From the NCBI RefSeq assembly GCF_004363655.1, contig NZ_SNZH01000003.1, positions 366,020-430,019 of the forward strand: a stretch of DNA of 64,000 nt. The letters run 5' to 3'. Positions 43,628 to 52,949 of this stretch are shown here, in pieces; within the stretch, counting starts at the first letter, position 1, and each line of letters opens with the position of its first letter. The notes below the pieces were generated by a model. That model was not told the DNA's origin, searched no databases, and saw nothing but the letters and a program-made list of their open reading frames with translations. A program made the position numbers and the translations under genes. The DNA is from Tahibacter aquaticus. GTDB lineage: Bacteria; Pseudomonadota; Gammaproteobacteria; Xanthomonadales; Rhodanobacteraceae.

Positions 43628-45357
43628 GCCTGCGGTTGGTCCTGAACCACTACCTCGCGGGTCTTCGGGAACGCGACGAACTCGATGTGCTTTTGCCCGA
43701 ACTGCTGGAGGCGATGGGGCACACGGTGATCAGTCGCCCCCAGGTCGGCGTTGCTCAGGCGGGCGTCGACATCGTCTCCACTTTTGCGGAAGACGGAGCG
43801 CACGAGGAGGTTTTCCTGTGGGTTCTGAAGTTCGGAGATGTGGGCCGCCCAGCTCTGGTGGCCGGACCCCAGGCCATCGAGCCGTCGGTGCGGGAGGCTT
43901 GTACGGATTTCGCCGAGCATCGTCTTGACGCGGTGCGCCGTGCGTTGCCCAAACGCGTCGTGGTGGTGTCGAACGGCGAGTTGCGTCAGGAGGCGCAAGC
44001 GTTGTTTACCGGGTTGGTCGACCAAATCGAGAGGTACCACAGGATCCGGGTTGAGTTCTGGGGAGCCAGCGAGCTCACCCCGCTCATCGAGGAGCATCTC
44101 TTCGATGAAGCTCTTTTACTGGGTCCGGCCAAGTCCGATTTACGTGCGGCACTGGCAGGCCTCGAGGACACTGAAGCAGCAGTCCACCGGTTTGTTCGGT
44201 TCGTCGATGGTTGTCTCACCGCGCCAGCGGAGGCTGAACTGCGTACACCGGCGGCGCACACGAGGGATTTCCTTCGACGTTGCGCAGCGGCGGCGATGGG
44301 CTTCGGCGTGCTGTGCGTTTGGGGGCGTACTGAAAACAACCTCAAGCCCGGCGCCATCGGCGGGGACTACCTCGTTCTCCGGTTGTGGGCCGCCGCCGCT
44401 GCTCGAGGACTGGAAGGCGAGCCAGCGTTTGTAGAACGGTTCATGGCTGTGCTGGGCGCGCATCTGGACGGCTTGGATGAATACTTTGGAAAGGTGAGGG
44501 AAGTATTGCTCTCGCCACGGGAGCTCGTCGGGTATCGGCCAAACCATGTTTTTTACACGCAGCTGCTGTTCGAAGAGCTCGGACGATTGGCGACGTTTTT
44601 GATCGCGCTGCAATACCGCGACGCTCCTGCAGCTCCACGACAGGGAGCACTGGGTTTCCTTCACGAGGTTCTTCGGGCGCACGCTGCGTGGAGGCGTCCG
44701 GTGCTCGACGAGCAGAGCATTGATTTGGCGCTCGTGTTCGTGGCGCTGCTCCGGGCCGGTGACGACGCTGCCGTACGCGGCGCGGTGCAGGAATTGCTAC
44801 GCGTGTTGCGTTGGGTGCTTCGAAAGCAGGAGTTCCTGCCCGTGGATTCGGACTTGCTGGAGGACGCGATCGCCACGCAAATCACCCGCGCGGCCCCGCC
44901 TGACGCATTTTTTGAAAACTCCAACTTCGTCCCGATGTTGGGCGCTGTGTCGGCGCTGATCGGGGACGAAGCGCTCTTCACGCAGGTGCGGGAGCTTCAG
45001 CCATCGCTGGAGGGCGTCACGCTGGAACGCTGGTGGCCCAGCGCCGCTCTGGAGACCTTCACCGGGTCGGGCCAAAATATGACCGCGGTTGGTGTCTCTC
45101 AGACGCTCGATGGCTTTCGCCCGACCGCTGCGGAAGAAGCACGATCGTGCCGGGAACCTCCTGAGCACGCAGCCGCATGCACGGACTTCCGGTGGCACGG
45201 TACTCCTGCGGAAATGCTAGTGGCCATTTCGGCGCGGCTGCACCGTCATCCCGTACCCACGTGGTTGCTGTCGCTCGCCGTGGAGGAAGGTGCGAGGCTC
45301 AGGGACGCCGAACCAACGACGGGCGGCGAAGTCGGTGCCGGAGTTCCCGCTGCGTAG
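43624..45357 (+). CDS. Cassette gene B: restriction-nuclease-like N-terminus, long helical C-terminus
   Basis: This 577-residue protein opens with a restriction-endonuclease-like fold: LLEAMGHTVISRPQVG, then GVDIVSTF with Asp49, then EEVFLWVLKFGD with Lys69, then KRVVVVSNGELRQEA. This follows Mrr/RecB-like nucleases, but the residue two before Lys is Val instead of Glu/Gln, so the active site is incomplete or unusual. The remaining 400 residues are helical and unrecognised. Paired with gene A in an element known for defence cargo, it is a candidate defence effector. Confidence 0.55.
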   Translation: MSLRLVLNHYLAGLRERDELDVLLPELLEAMGHTVISRPQVGVAQAGVDIVSTFAEDGAHEEVFLWVLKFGDVGRPALVAGPQAIEPSVREACTDFAEHRLDAVRRALPKRVVVVSNGELRQEAQALFTGLVDQIERYHRIRVEFWGASELTPLIEEHLFDEALLLGPAKSDLRAALAGLEDTEAAVHRFVRFVDGCLTAPAEAELRTPAAHTRDFLRRCAAAAMGFGVLCVWGRTENNLKPGAIGGDYLVLRLWAAAAARGLEGEPAFVERFMAVLGAHLDGLDEYFGKVREVLLSPRELVGYRPNHVFYTQLLFEELGRLATFLIALQYRDAPAAPRQGALGFLHEVLRAHAAWRRPVLDEQSIDLALVFVALLRAGDDAAVRGAVQELLRVLRWVLRKQEFLPVDSDLLEDAIATQITRAAPPDAFFENSNFVPMLGAVSALIGDEALFTQVRELQPSLEGVTLERWWPSAALETFTGSGQNMTAVGVSQTLDGFRPTAAEEARSCREPPEHAAACTDFRWHGTPAEMLVAISARLHRHPVPTWLLSLAVEEGARLRDAEPTTGGEVGAGVPAA

Positions 45358-45453
45358 CGCTGCGCCGCATCGACGCGCGCCGCCGACTTGATGCCGGTCA
45401 GCCGCCGTTTTCTAAAACCAGAGCCAGGCTTAGCCGAAGCCGTTTCGCGCTTT

Positions 45454-45723
45454 CTAGCATTTCGGAGGAAGCGGTATACGTGCGGCAGCCCGGAGCTCGT
45501 TGGCGCCGAGGGCTTCCTTACGCTCCGCTTTTTGCTGGAGATGGGCGCAGTAAGCCTCGTAGTTGTCAACGATGGGGTCGGGAGGGGGCGGCCCTTGAGC
45601 TACCAACTCTGCGGGCATTCGGCCGGAGGCCCGGAAGCGCTCCCAGATTTCTTCCCGTACTCGCTGAATCTCCTCGGCGGGGGTGATCCCGAATCGTGCG
45701 ACGAAGTATTCGTAGAAGGTCAT
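45454..45723 (-). CDS. Small hypothetical protein of a coupled pair
   Basis: This 89-residue protein begins MTFYEYFVARFGITPAEEIQRVREEIWERF, is helical and charged, and has a PPPPDPIVDNYEAY mid-segment. Its ATG overlaps the stop of the upstream gene by four bases, so the two are translationally coupled. This could be a toxin/immunity or effector/adaptor pair. No family was recognised. Confidence 0.55.
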   Translation of the reverse strand: MTFYEYFVARFGITPAEEIQRVREEIWERFRASGRMPAELVAQGPPPPDPIVDNYEAYCAHLQQKAERKEALGANELRAAARIPLPPKC

Positions 45724-46361
45724 AGCGCAATCTTCCGTTGAGCCAAATACATCTGGAAACGTTGCCAGAACGCTTGATCCTGGGGGTAGAACCAAACGTC
45801 CACACCCATGCCTCTGCTTTTCCATAAAGCTTGGCCCTGCAGATCAGCCATCAATTCAGACAGGAGCGTGGCGCCTCTCAAATGGGAAGGGAGGCACGGG
45901 AGGAGCCAAGAGGGAATCGGTGCCTCATAGCCCAACCTAGGCCAGATGTGGTAGCCGCGCAAGGGGTCGGACGGCAGGCCGGACATGTCCAAGCTGCCGG
46001 CGGCGGTCGCTGTAATTTTGTGGACTTTCAGCTTCCTCGCTGTAGTGATCTGAAGGGCGGCTGCACGAACTCCGATACCCTTGTTGGTCCATTCGTTACG
46101 CAGTTCCACGTGGTCGTTCTGGATCACCGCTCCCGCGACCGGTCCGCCAAGATAGACCTTGAAAGGTAACGCCAAATACCTGCTGGTTGTCTCCAGAATG
46201 ACTCCGTAACCTCGCCCACTTCTCCGTACTTTGACCAGACTTTCATCGGGTGCTCCTGCCAGATCTCGGATTTCGATGGTGTTGAGATGTTGCGTCAGAA
46301 GTCCGTCCCTATCGTCGACCTGGATACGGCCGGAGAAAAATTCTGCGGTGATCGGGTCCAT
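45720..46361 (-). CDS. Hypothetical protein, first of a coupled pair
   Basis: This 213-residue protein has mixed alpha/beta sequence (MDPITAEFFSGRIQVDDRD; RGYHIWPRLGYEAPIPSWLLPCLPS; DVWFYPQDQAFWQRFQMYL). The motif GYHIWPRLGYEAPIP and the aromatic C-terminus look conserved, but I cannot place the family. It is coupled to the 89-residue gene by ATGA and converges on the nuclease-like cassette. Confidence 0.55.
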   Translation of the reverse strand: MDPITAEFFSGRIQVDDRDGLLTQHLNTIEIRDLAGAPDESLVKVRRSGRGYGVILETTSRYLALPFKVYLGGPVAGAVIQNDHVELRNEWTNKGIGVRAAALQITTARKLKVHKITATAAGSLDMSGLPSDPLRGYHIWPRLGYEAPIPSWLLPCLPSHLRGATLLSELMADLQGQALWKSRGMGVDVWFYPQDQAFWQRFQMYLAQRKIAL

Positions 46362-46676
46362 GGGGGCTCCACATGTGTACGAACAGCATGGGAGCACGAT
46401 TCTCAGCGAACAACCACATTTATCTTTTGCTCGGATGAAGGGGCGGTGCTCGAGCGTGGTCGTCGAGCTGGGGCGCCAAAAAGCATGCGGTCGCCGGGTT
46501 GGAGATGATGAGCCACGGCGTCCATTCGGTCGCGCGCCATCTGCGGGCGCGCCTTACGTCAAGCAGTCTTGCCGTCTTCCGTCGTTTCCATCCGCACGAC
46601 CGAGGGTAGAGTTGAAGCGGGCTGCAACGCAGCGCACCGTAAGCCCTCGTGGGTTCGCGATGTGCCGTGATTTTCC

Positions 46677-46710
46677 TGTACTCACAATTTCTACCCAAAT
46701 TGTGAGTACA
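46677..46710. repeat. 14-base perfect AT-rich inverted repeat
   Basis: TGTACTCACAATTT and AAATTGTGAGTACA pair perfectly around CTACCC. It is AT-rich in GC-rich DNA and lies about 300 bases past the stop of the minus gene at 47011 and upstream of the minus pair. It could be an operator, a terminator or an element end. Confidence 0.6.
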
Positions 46711-47010
46711 ACTTAAGAAGCTCAAGCAATTCATGGGGTTGGAATCGTGATGTCACGACTCAGCCCGTCCACCATCACGACTCGTTTCCTGCAGCCGCGG
46801 GTCGCCCTGCCCGCGCCGTCGCACCGGTCGCGTCTGTGTCGGCTCCGGTCACAGGGTCGGACGACGTGGCGTCGCTGTGCGGCCGCGATGGAGACGCGAC
46901 GCTCGGTACCGCATGGCCGTGTTGGCCCTCGCCCTCTTGTAGCGGAAGGGGGCGGAGCGGCGGCTCCGCAAGATTTGGGAAGAGCCGCCGTTCCGGTCGA
47001 TCGCGATCGG
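46711..47010. other. Gene-less stretch
   Basis: Frames here are Arg/Pro-rich shadows without ribosome binding sites. I see no supported feature. Confidence 0.3.
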
Positions 47011-47496
47011 TCACCCACGGCGACGCCGACCGCCTTTCTTCCGCGACTTGGATGTGCGTGTTGGGACGAACACCTTGTGTCGCACGATGGTTGAACCCCA
47101 GGGGCTCAGGCACAGGGTTTCCTTCGCCCTGCGGGTGACGCACGGCAACATGGCTGCGGGGCCGTTCCTGGTCCAGATCGTCATCGACGTCGGTGTCGGG
47201 TCGTCGGCGATCCTTCGGTCGCACTGCTGGGCGCTGCACAGGATGACGAAGGGAGAATCGGAGCCGTCCTCAAACAGGATCTCGATGGCCTCCAGGCCTT
47301 GCACGGTGGTTGCCGCGGAAACCACCACGTGGCGCGCCGTAAGCATCTCGTTCACGGTATGCGCCTTGGTATCGGGCACCAGCAACCGCGCGATGCCGTG
47401 GTTCCAGCTGAGGAAGACGAAACCGCCGCGGGCGATGTCCGAATCCCAGAAGTTGGTGGATAGGTCGTGGGGACCGTTGCTCATGATCGTGAACAT
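47011..47496 (-). CDS. Hypothetical protein
   Basis: This 161-residue protein opens MFTIMSNGPHDLSTNFWDSD and has beta-rich middle strands (GGFVFLSWNHGIARLLV, AIEILFEDGSDSPFVIL) and a basic C-terminal tail ending in RKKGGRRRRG that may bind nucleic acid. GGAGCAAC precedes the ATG. No family was recognised. Confidence 0.55.
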   Translation of the reverse strand: MFTIMSNGPHDLSTNFWDSDIARGGFVFLSWNHGIARLLVPDTKAHTVNEMLTARHVVVSAATTVQGLEAIEILFEDGSDSPFVILCSAQQCDRRIADDPTPTSMTIWTRNGPAAMLPCVTRRAKETLCLSPWGSTIVRHKVFVPTRTSKSRKKGGRRRRG

Positions 47497-47565
47497 CGTT
47501 GCTCCTGGTGCGGTTGAAAGGGCGGAACTGCGACCCCCACGGCAGCTGCTGGCGCTGCCCTGAAG

Positions 47566-47637
47566 TGCAGGGGGCCAGAGTTACCGTTTGCGGCTTCAGG
47601 TACTGCAGCAGGAAAAGGCGGGGGTTTTTTGACGCAG
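47566..47637 (+). repeat. Imperfect direct repeat, copy 1 (with copy 2 at 47857-47929)
   Basis: CAGAGTTACCGTTTG..CTTCAGGTACTGCAGCAGG is echoed at 47857-47929 by a near-identical run (CTTCAGGTGCTGCAGCGGG, then GGAAAAGGC, GGGTTTTT, GACGCAG). The shared segment is about 45-70 bases. Between the copies lies a CAAGAC tandem run (about 47668-47690) and no supported gene. Confidence 0.5.
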
Positions 47638-47943
47638 ATCGCCGTGTGTTCGCTTGTTGACAACCAAGACCAAGACCAAGACCACAGCCACAGTGGGTGC
47701 GGTGAGTTTTATGGAGGAAAGCGCCCGAGTTAGGTCCGCTCTTCTCCTTGCTGCTTCAGGTGGAAAGAGGTGCACCTGGTTGGTGCGAATTGGAACGCCT
47801 CGCTCTGCTCTGGATGCGTGGTTCACGGGGATGTACTCTGCGGCTTACTGCAACAGTGCAGTCCGTGCAGAGTTATCTTTTGCCCCTTCAGGTGCTGCAG
47901 CGGGAAAAGGCCCGGGGTTTTTGACGCAGCGAGGTCGCGCGCC

Positions 47944-49002
47944 GTGGCGGACAGATGGTTGGATCGAACGGTGTTGCTGAAAGCGTTCGCCGGCCGCCGG
48001 AGCAACCCGCCTTCGGCTCTGTTGAGAAACCTCGCGTGGATGCGCTACCTGCTCAACGAGCTGCATCGGGTGGAGCGTTGGGCGTGGGGTGATGAAGCGC
48101 CGCCGACGGCTTGGACGAACCAACGCGCCCTGGACGCGCAGCGGCTGGGCGAGGTGTTCCGTGCGTCGCCTCGCAGGGTCGTCCCGGACGATCTGAGCCA
48201 GCGGCGAGCGTCCCTGCTCGACCGGGTGTTCGCAGGCGTCCTGGGCGGCACGAGTGGAGGCGGTCGCTACTTCGGGGATCGGCTGTACCGCGGCAAGACG
48301 CAGCCGAACGAGACCCACCTTGCGTGGTTCGACGACCTCGTGCCGGGTTCGCGCGCCGCGTTCGACCGCGAGCCGCCCGGCATGGATCGGTGGTTCTACG
48401 ACGCGTTGGATTTCCAGTCGCCCCGGTTCGGCGAGGTTTTCTTGAATCGCGCCGGCGATCCCCAATTCCGCCAGTCCGAATGGACCGACGAAGGAAAGCT
48501 CGCACCGGGCGATTCCGGCCAACGCTTTCCGGATGCCGACGTCCCTATGCTGAGCGCGGCGGTGCTGCGGCTCCGCGATGAGCGGTGGCAGCTTTCGGAT
48601 GCAGACGACGAGTCTCTGGCCAAACTCGCACGGGGTGCCGCTTTTGAAGCCTTGCGGCCGGACTTGGCTTACGACACAGGCTCATCGATGTCGGAGGCGG
48701 CCTGTGAGTTGGCTGCTGCTGCAGCGTCAGGCTCGGACCCGGAGCACTGTTCGACCGTAAGTGAGCTCAGGGAGGCTCCCCTCGGCGTGCGGTGGGCGGC
48801 CTTGAGCAACACCATCGGCGCTCACCGTCTGGCGGCGATGGTGTATGGGAGCACGGAGACCACCCGATGGTGCTTCCGGGCGGCTCGAGGGGCCATCCAG
48901 GCGGACATCGACAGGCTGCAGCCAATGCTCTTCTGCACGGTGGCGGGTCGAACCGGTCCGCTTGATGCCGCCCTCAACGCGGTGGATGCCTTGCGTGCGT
49001 GA
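47944..49002 (+). CDS. Hypothetical protein, likely cargo
   Basis: A frame of about 352 residues begins at GTG 47944, immediately after the second direct-repeat copy. It is charged and aromatic-rich (LLRNLAWMRYLLNELHRVERWAW; DRWFYDALDFQSPRFGEVF), with an Ala-rich helical C-terminus. No domain was recognised. The open frame upstream is Cys/Arg-rich and not protein-like. Its position at the right of the element suggests cargo. Confidence 0.5.
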   Translation: MADRWLDRTVLLKAFAGRRSNPPSALLRNLAWMRYLLNELHRVERWAWGDEAPPTAWTNQRALDAQRLGEVFRASPRRVVPDDLSQRRASLLDRVFAGVLGGTSGGGRYFGDRLYRGKTQPNETHLAWFDDLVPGSRAAFDREPPGMDRWFYDALDFQSPRFGEVFLNRAGDPQFRQSEWTDEGKLAPGDSGQRFPDADVPMLSAAVLRLRDERWQLSDADDESLAKLARGAAFEALRPDLAYDTGSSMSEAACELAAAAASGSDPEHCSTVSELREAPLGVRWAALSNTIGAHRLAAMVYGSTETTRWCFRAARGAIQADIDRLQPMLFCTVAGRTGPLDAALNAVDALRA

Positions 49003-49358
49003 CGTCGAGCGTCGGTGCGACCGGTACACCCGGGCGGGGCTCGCGGTTTCCGCTCGCGTGGTGGCGAGGCCCCCTGCCGGTCTGGTCAGCCAAGCCGCAG
49101 CTAGCACGATCGCGCTGCAAGCGTGCTCGCACCCAGCGTGGCGCTTGAGCCCTTGGCTCTCACTCGTAGCCCACTACGCGGGCTTTCAGTGGGCCTCCTC
49201 GCGGACCGGAAACGGCGCCGGCCGCCGAATCGGGCATCCTCGGTGCCGCTGAGGACATTCTGCTCCGCCGGTTCGACCGGCAGGTCGGCGCGCCGGAAGC
49301 CGACCGACGCAGCCGATTTTTTGCGCGTGCGCATCGGGCAGTATTGCTAACCTTCGGG
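49003..49358. terminator. Gene-less stretch with two hairpins
   Basis: GCCGGT/ACCGGC around TCG (49267-49281) and GGTCGGC/GCCGACC (49283-49305) are adjacent hairpins, with TTTTTT at 49317-49322. They could terminate the plus gene at 47944. No gene is seen. Confidence 0.4.
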
Positions 49359-51125
49359 CTACCAGCGCGGTTGCTCGAAATCGTTGAAAAAGATGATTTC
49401 GGATTGATCCAGGCATTGCACAGCTACGTTACCGATGTTGCTAGCACCGACGGTGCCGCTGCCATTTTGCACCGTGCAGTATTGCCCTGTCGGTTGGGTC
49501 GCGATGCTCGCGCTGAAGCTAGCCCCTGAGGGCAATGCACTAGGGAACGTAAACGGACCGTTGTTGGCGACGACGAACGATGATCCGGAATTCAGTTGCA
49601 GCGCTACGGTGTTGCCACTTGCTAGGCCACTGACCGTCCCACCCACGGAATACGTGATGCAAGCCGAGACTTGCACGGTCCGATTGAGGCTGTTCCAGCC
49701 GCGCGTCGCATCCCAAAGTCCAACGTTTGCGGTTTGAATGGAATATTGTGGAACCGCTGCAAGGTCCGGATGGCCGTCGGGCATGAACAGGTGCAGCGCG
49801 TAGGCCCCCGGCACCACATTGGGGAGCTGATTCCCAAGCGTTACGACGATCTCACCACTATCAGCAACGGGCAGCCAGCGGCGCGGATCGTGCGTTGGCG
49901 AGTTTTGCTGCAGCAGATCGACGAATGTCGCAGCACCGCCGTTGGTGGGTGCCAACACCAACTTTAGTCCTCGCGGATTGAAGGGCGAAGCGAAGCCGGA
50001 ATTCCGGAGCGTGACAGAAGCGTTCCAGCCGCAAACTCCTACTTGGGCAGCCGTGGGAATGCTCGAGCGAATAAGTTCGATGCGATAGCCCAGTTGTTTC
50101 TTGAAGTCGGCGTAACAGTTGCTGCCCTGGTGCCACAGCCCGTTGGGTGGAAGAACGAGTGGGTCAAAGTATCGAGTGTTGAGCAGCGACCAGCGTTGCG
50201 TTTGCATTGCAATTCCTGCGTTAGCGCAGCTTGTCAAGTTTGCACAGTTTTCTCCTGGGCCGCAGACCTCCCAAGGAAAAACCTCGAACAATCCGCATGT
50301 CTCTCCTGACTGCGGAAGAAATCTGTTCTCTGCAGAAAGGTACGCTTTCTCGTCAGCGCGGAGCGCGAAATCCTGCTCCGCGAACGTTCCGCTGTCTGCG
50401 ACGGACCTGAGAAAGCAGTCGTTGTGGTGGCCGACACGCGCAGCAGGTGTGCCGTCAAATCCGGACGAAATCGCCGCAGCTCCGAACATCGCGCGCTTGT
50501 AGCGTGGCGTCCGCACATCCACCGCTCGATCAGCCGGCAGCGCAGTCAGCCACGCGTTCACCACCGCAGTGCGCAAGTCCTGGGTTCCCGGCGGCTCCGG
50601 GAATCCGGCATACCACTCACCGTAGGCGCCCAGCATGCCAGCATCAATGTGGGTGATGAGTTCTGAGTTTTCGGTCAGTAACGGGCCAAGCTGATTGATG
50701 TGCGAGATAATCCGTGCTATCGGAACGGTTGGAACGGTTCCCTCGAAATCGTAAGCAAAGCGCAGATACAGCTTGACGTTCAGCGCGCGTGCGTCGGCGA
50801 AATCGGTTCTGATGTTCTGAAGGAAAGCGGCCGGCAAGAGATCAGTATTGGTGTAATTTTTCAGACTCATTAAGCGTTGCACGACGCTTATTTTTCGACT
50901 GGAAAGCGGGCCAAACTGCGTCAGATTTAGATTTTGACTCAAGCGGGTATACGGTGTGCTCGGAGTTTGGGCACCAAGATAGGCATAGGTTGGCTCGTAG
51001 AAGCCGCGCTCGGGATTGTTGATGTCGGCCGAGCTCACCGAATAGTTTTGTTGCTGGGCCGTTGCCAACGGCGACAATGCAGTCAGCAAGGCAATCGCCA
51101 GTACGTATTTCACGTAATAAGACAT
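49359..51125 (-). CDS. Secreted DUF4874/DUF4832 protein
   Basis: This 588-residue exported protein has a signal peptide (VKYVLAIALLTALSPLATAQ), then NNPERGFYEPTYAYLG, the DUF4874 signature, and a DUF4832-type middle (THIDAGMLGAYGEWY). A small beta-sandwich with YSVGGTVSGLASG and CTVQNGSGTV follows, then the C-terminal tail EIIFFNDFEQPRW. Such proteins are surface or extracellular and of unknown activity, with carbohydrate binding suspected. ATG 51125 is chosen because the signal peptide starts there. Confidence 0.75.
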   Translation of the reverse strand: MSYYVKYVLAIALLTALSPLATAQQQNYSVSSADINNPERGFYEPTYAYLGAQTPSTPYTRLSQNLNLTQFGPLSSRKISVVQRLMSLKNYTNTDLLPAAFLQNIRTDFADARALNVKLYLRFAYDFEGTVPTVPIARIISHINQLGPLLTENSELITHIDAGMLGAYGEWYAGFPEPPGTQDLRTAVVNAWLTALPADRAVDVRTPRYKRAMFGAAAISSGFDGTPAARVGHHNDCFLRSVADSGTFAEQDFALRADEKAYLSAENRFLPQSGETCGLFEVFPWEVCGPGENCANLTSCANAGIAMQTQRWSLLNTRYFDPLVLPPNGLWHQGSNCYADFKKQLGYRIELIRSSIPTAAQVGVCGWNASVTLRNSGFASPFNPRGLKLVLAPTNGGAATFVDLLQQNSPTHDPRRWLPVADSGEIVVTLGNQLPNVVPGAYALHLFMPDGHPDLAAVPQYSIQTANVGLWDATRGWNSLNRTVQVSACITYSVGGTVSGLASGNTVALQLNSGSSFVVANNGPFTFPSALPSGASFSASIATQPTGQYCTVQNGSGTVGASNIGNVAVQCLDQSEIIFFNDFEQPRW

Positions 51126-51593
51126 TGATGCGTACCCCGATAATTTACATCTACACTTAAAAAATGTTGAGCGCAATGAGGGGCGATTGCGTGTGTCGTC
51201 CGCAACCAGCGCTGCCGACTGACAGCGCAGGCTCTCGCCCGACGATCGTAGTGGCCTAGCCGGTTCGGGTCACTCCGGACAACACCTTGGCGCCATCGTG
51301 CTACAAGCGCGCTCGCACCAAGGGGAATGGCGGCCAGCGAGAACGCCGCCGGCGATATGGCCGCTGGCGGGACCGTCCGACCTGTGCGCACCGGCGTTTT
51401 GGTTTCAACCGCCCGTACGGTGTTTGCGCACGTCCGATTCAGCCTCGCCTACGACGCGGTAGAGCTTCCCGGCTAACCGCCCAGAACCTCGCGCGCTCGC
51501 GTGGATTCCATCGGCCCAATTTCGCCGGAGGCAGCGGGCGGCTAGCACGGCACCAGACGCCATTCGCAGATGCGCTCGCCGCCGATGTTAATG
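51126..51593. other. Gene-less stretch
   Basis: Neither strand shows a supported gene in about 470 bases. The AT-rich 51130-51165 section is the probable promoter of the minus gene at 51125. Confidence 0.3.
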
Positions 51594-52919
51594 CTAGTAG
51601 CGGAAGCCCAGCGCCGCTCTCCACAATTTTTCGTTCTCGCCCGTGATGCCGTCGCGGCCGGTGGTGTAGGACAGATCAATACCGACGAGCTTGGCCTTGT
51701 CGAACGTGTAGGAGAACACGGAGGAGAACTGGCCGATCGAGCGGTAGGGGCCGCTGAGCGCGTAGAACCATGTCTCTTTCGTGGTCCACGTCCAAGGGTA
51801 ATTCTCACCACCCCCACTCATAGAAAAGCCCACTTGGCCGCCCAGCCGTTCGTAGTCTCGGCTTTCTTCGGGCTTGAGCAGGCCGCGGTCGGTGTAGTTG
51901 CCATGGTTGAAGCGAACGTCCAGCAGGACCTGGTACTGAACGTCGCCGCCAGGATTGATGGGGGCGTTGATTCGCTGAGGGAGTAGGGGTTTCCACATCA
52001 GCGATGTCGTGAACAGACGACTGTCTTTGCTTACATCCCACAGTTCCTGCGGCCGGATGCTCCACCAGTAGCCCATGGACTTGGACCACGCCGTTCCTTC
52101 GAAGGCGATGCCCACTTCGCGCTCGTTCTTGTCAACTTTGGGCAGCGATTTTTCCGCCTTGGTGATGTTGCTGCGTATACCCCAGTAGGGAACCAGCTCC
52201 ATTCGGCCCGACCAGCCCTTCAGCGGGACCAGGGGACGGTCGCCGACGGGGATGGCAACACCTACCACGCCGGAGACAACCCGGGTCCGTTTGCCTTTGC
52301 CGTCGTCCTGGGTCAGCGACAGCGTTGCCTTCTCGACCGGTGAGAACGCGTCTGCGCCTTGAGGTTGTCGATTGCGGTCGATGTAGAGGTCGTCCGCTTT
52401 CCCGCGAACCCGGAACGACAGCGCGCCCAGCCCGGATCCACGCTCCGTTTTGTCCACCACCGCAGGCGGCGGAGGTGTTTCGGGCGGCTTGCACCCGATT
52501 TCCGGGCTGGCCAAGGCGAACACTTCGCTTGGCGATTTGCCCTCCATGGTTTTTTCGATCGTGAAAGGCGGGAGCAGTCCAATGCTCAGGGTGACGAAGC
52601 GCATTCGTGCACTGTTCAATTTTCCACTTTCCTTCTCGCACAACGCGCGTAGACCGGCGGGAAGCGACGCTTCCTCGCAGAGCTTTGGGCCGAGTTCGAT
52701 GACGTAAGCGGCAGCGTTGAGAGCCCATTCGGGGTGAGCACCGCCCGCCCATGCGATCAGCAGCGGGTTCACCTCCGCGTCCTCGAGCATGCCGGTTGCG
52801 AGAAGCGGCTTGCTGGCAACTTCCTTCTCGCAGATGAGCTTGGGATTGATCTCAGCTGCCGCATCCATGCTTAGGCCGACGATCAGGGTTGCAAAAAAAA
52901 TGCGCGTGATTCGAGTCAT
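51594..52919 (-). CDS. Probable outer-membrane beta-barrel protein
   Basis: This 441-residue protein has a signal peptide (MTRITRIFFATLIVGLSMDAAAE) and an N-terminal helical region with Cys pairs (about residues 25-140). A beta-rich domain of repeated alternating strands follows (YWWSIRPQELW, FTTSLMWKPLL, YQVLLDVRFNHG) and ends ALGFRY. A terminal aromatic after alternating hydrophobics is the usual outer-membrane insertion signal. No specific porin or enzyme family is clear. Confidence 0.6.
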   Translation of the reverse strand: MTRITRIFFATLIVGLSMDAAAEINPKLICEKEVASKPLLATGMLEDAEVNPLLIAWAGGAHPEWALNAAAYVIELGPKLCEEASLPAGLRALCEKESGKLNSARMRFVTLSIGLLPPFTIEKTMEGKSPSEVFALASPEIGCKPPETPPPPAVVDKTERGSGLGALSFRVRGKADDLYIDRNRQPQGADAFSPVEKATLSLTQDDGKGKRTRVVSGVVGVAIPVGDRPLVPLKGWSGRMELVPYWGIRSNITKAEKSLPKVDKNEREVGIAFEGTAWSKSMGYWWSIRPQELWDVSKDSRLFTTSLMWKPLLPQRINAPINPGGDVQYQVLLDVRFNHGNYTDRGLLKPEESRDYERLGGQVGFSMSGGGENYPWTWTTKETWFYALSGPYRSIGQFSSVFSYTFDKAKLVGIDLSYTTGRDGITGENEKLWRAALGFRY

Positions 52920-52949
52920 ATCAGCTCCCCTAAAGAATCACGACCGTTG

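Noticed and set aside
47668-47690. CAAGAC tandem run as a CRISPR or iteron array
   Set aside because: Only about four 6-base units with no spacers and no replication gene nearby; best called a simple repeat.
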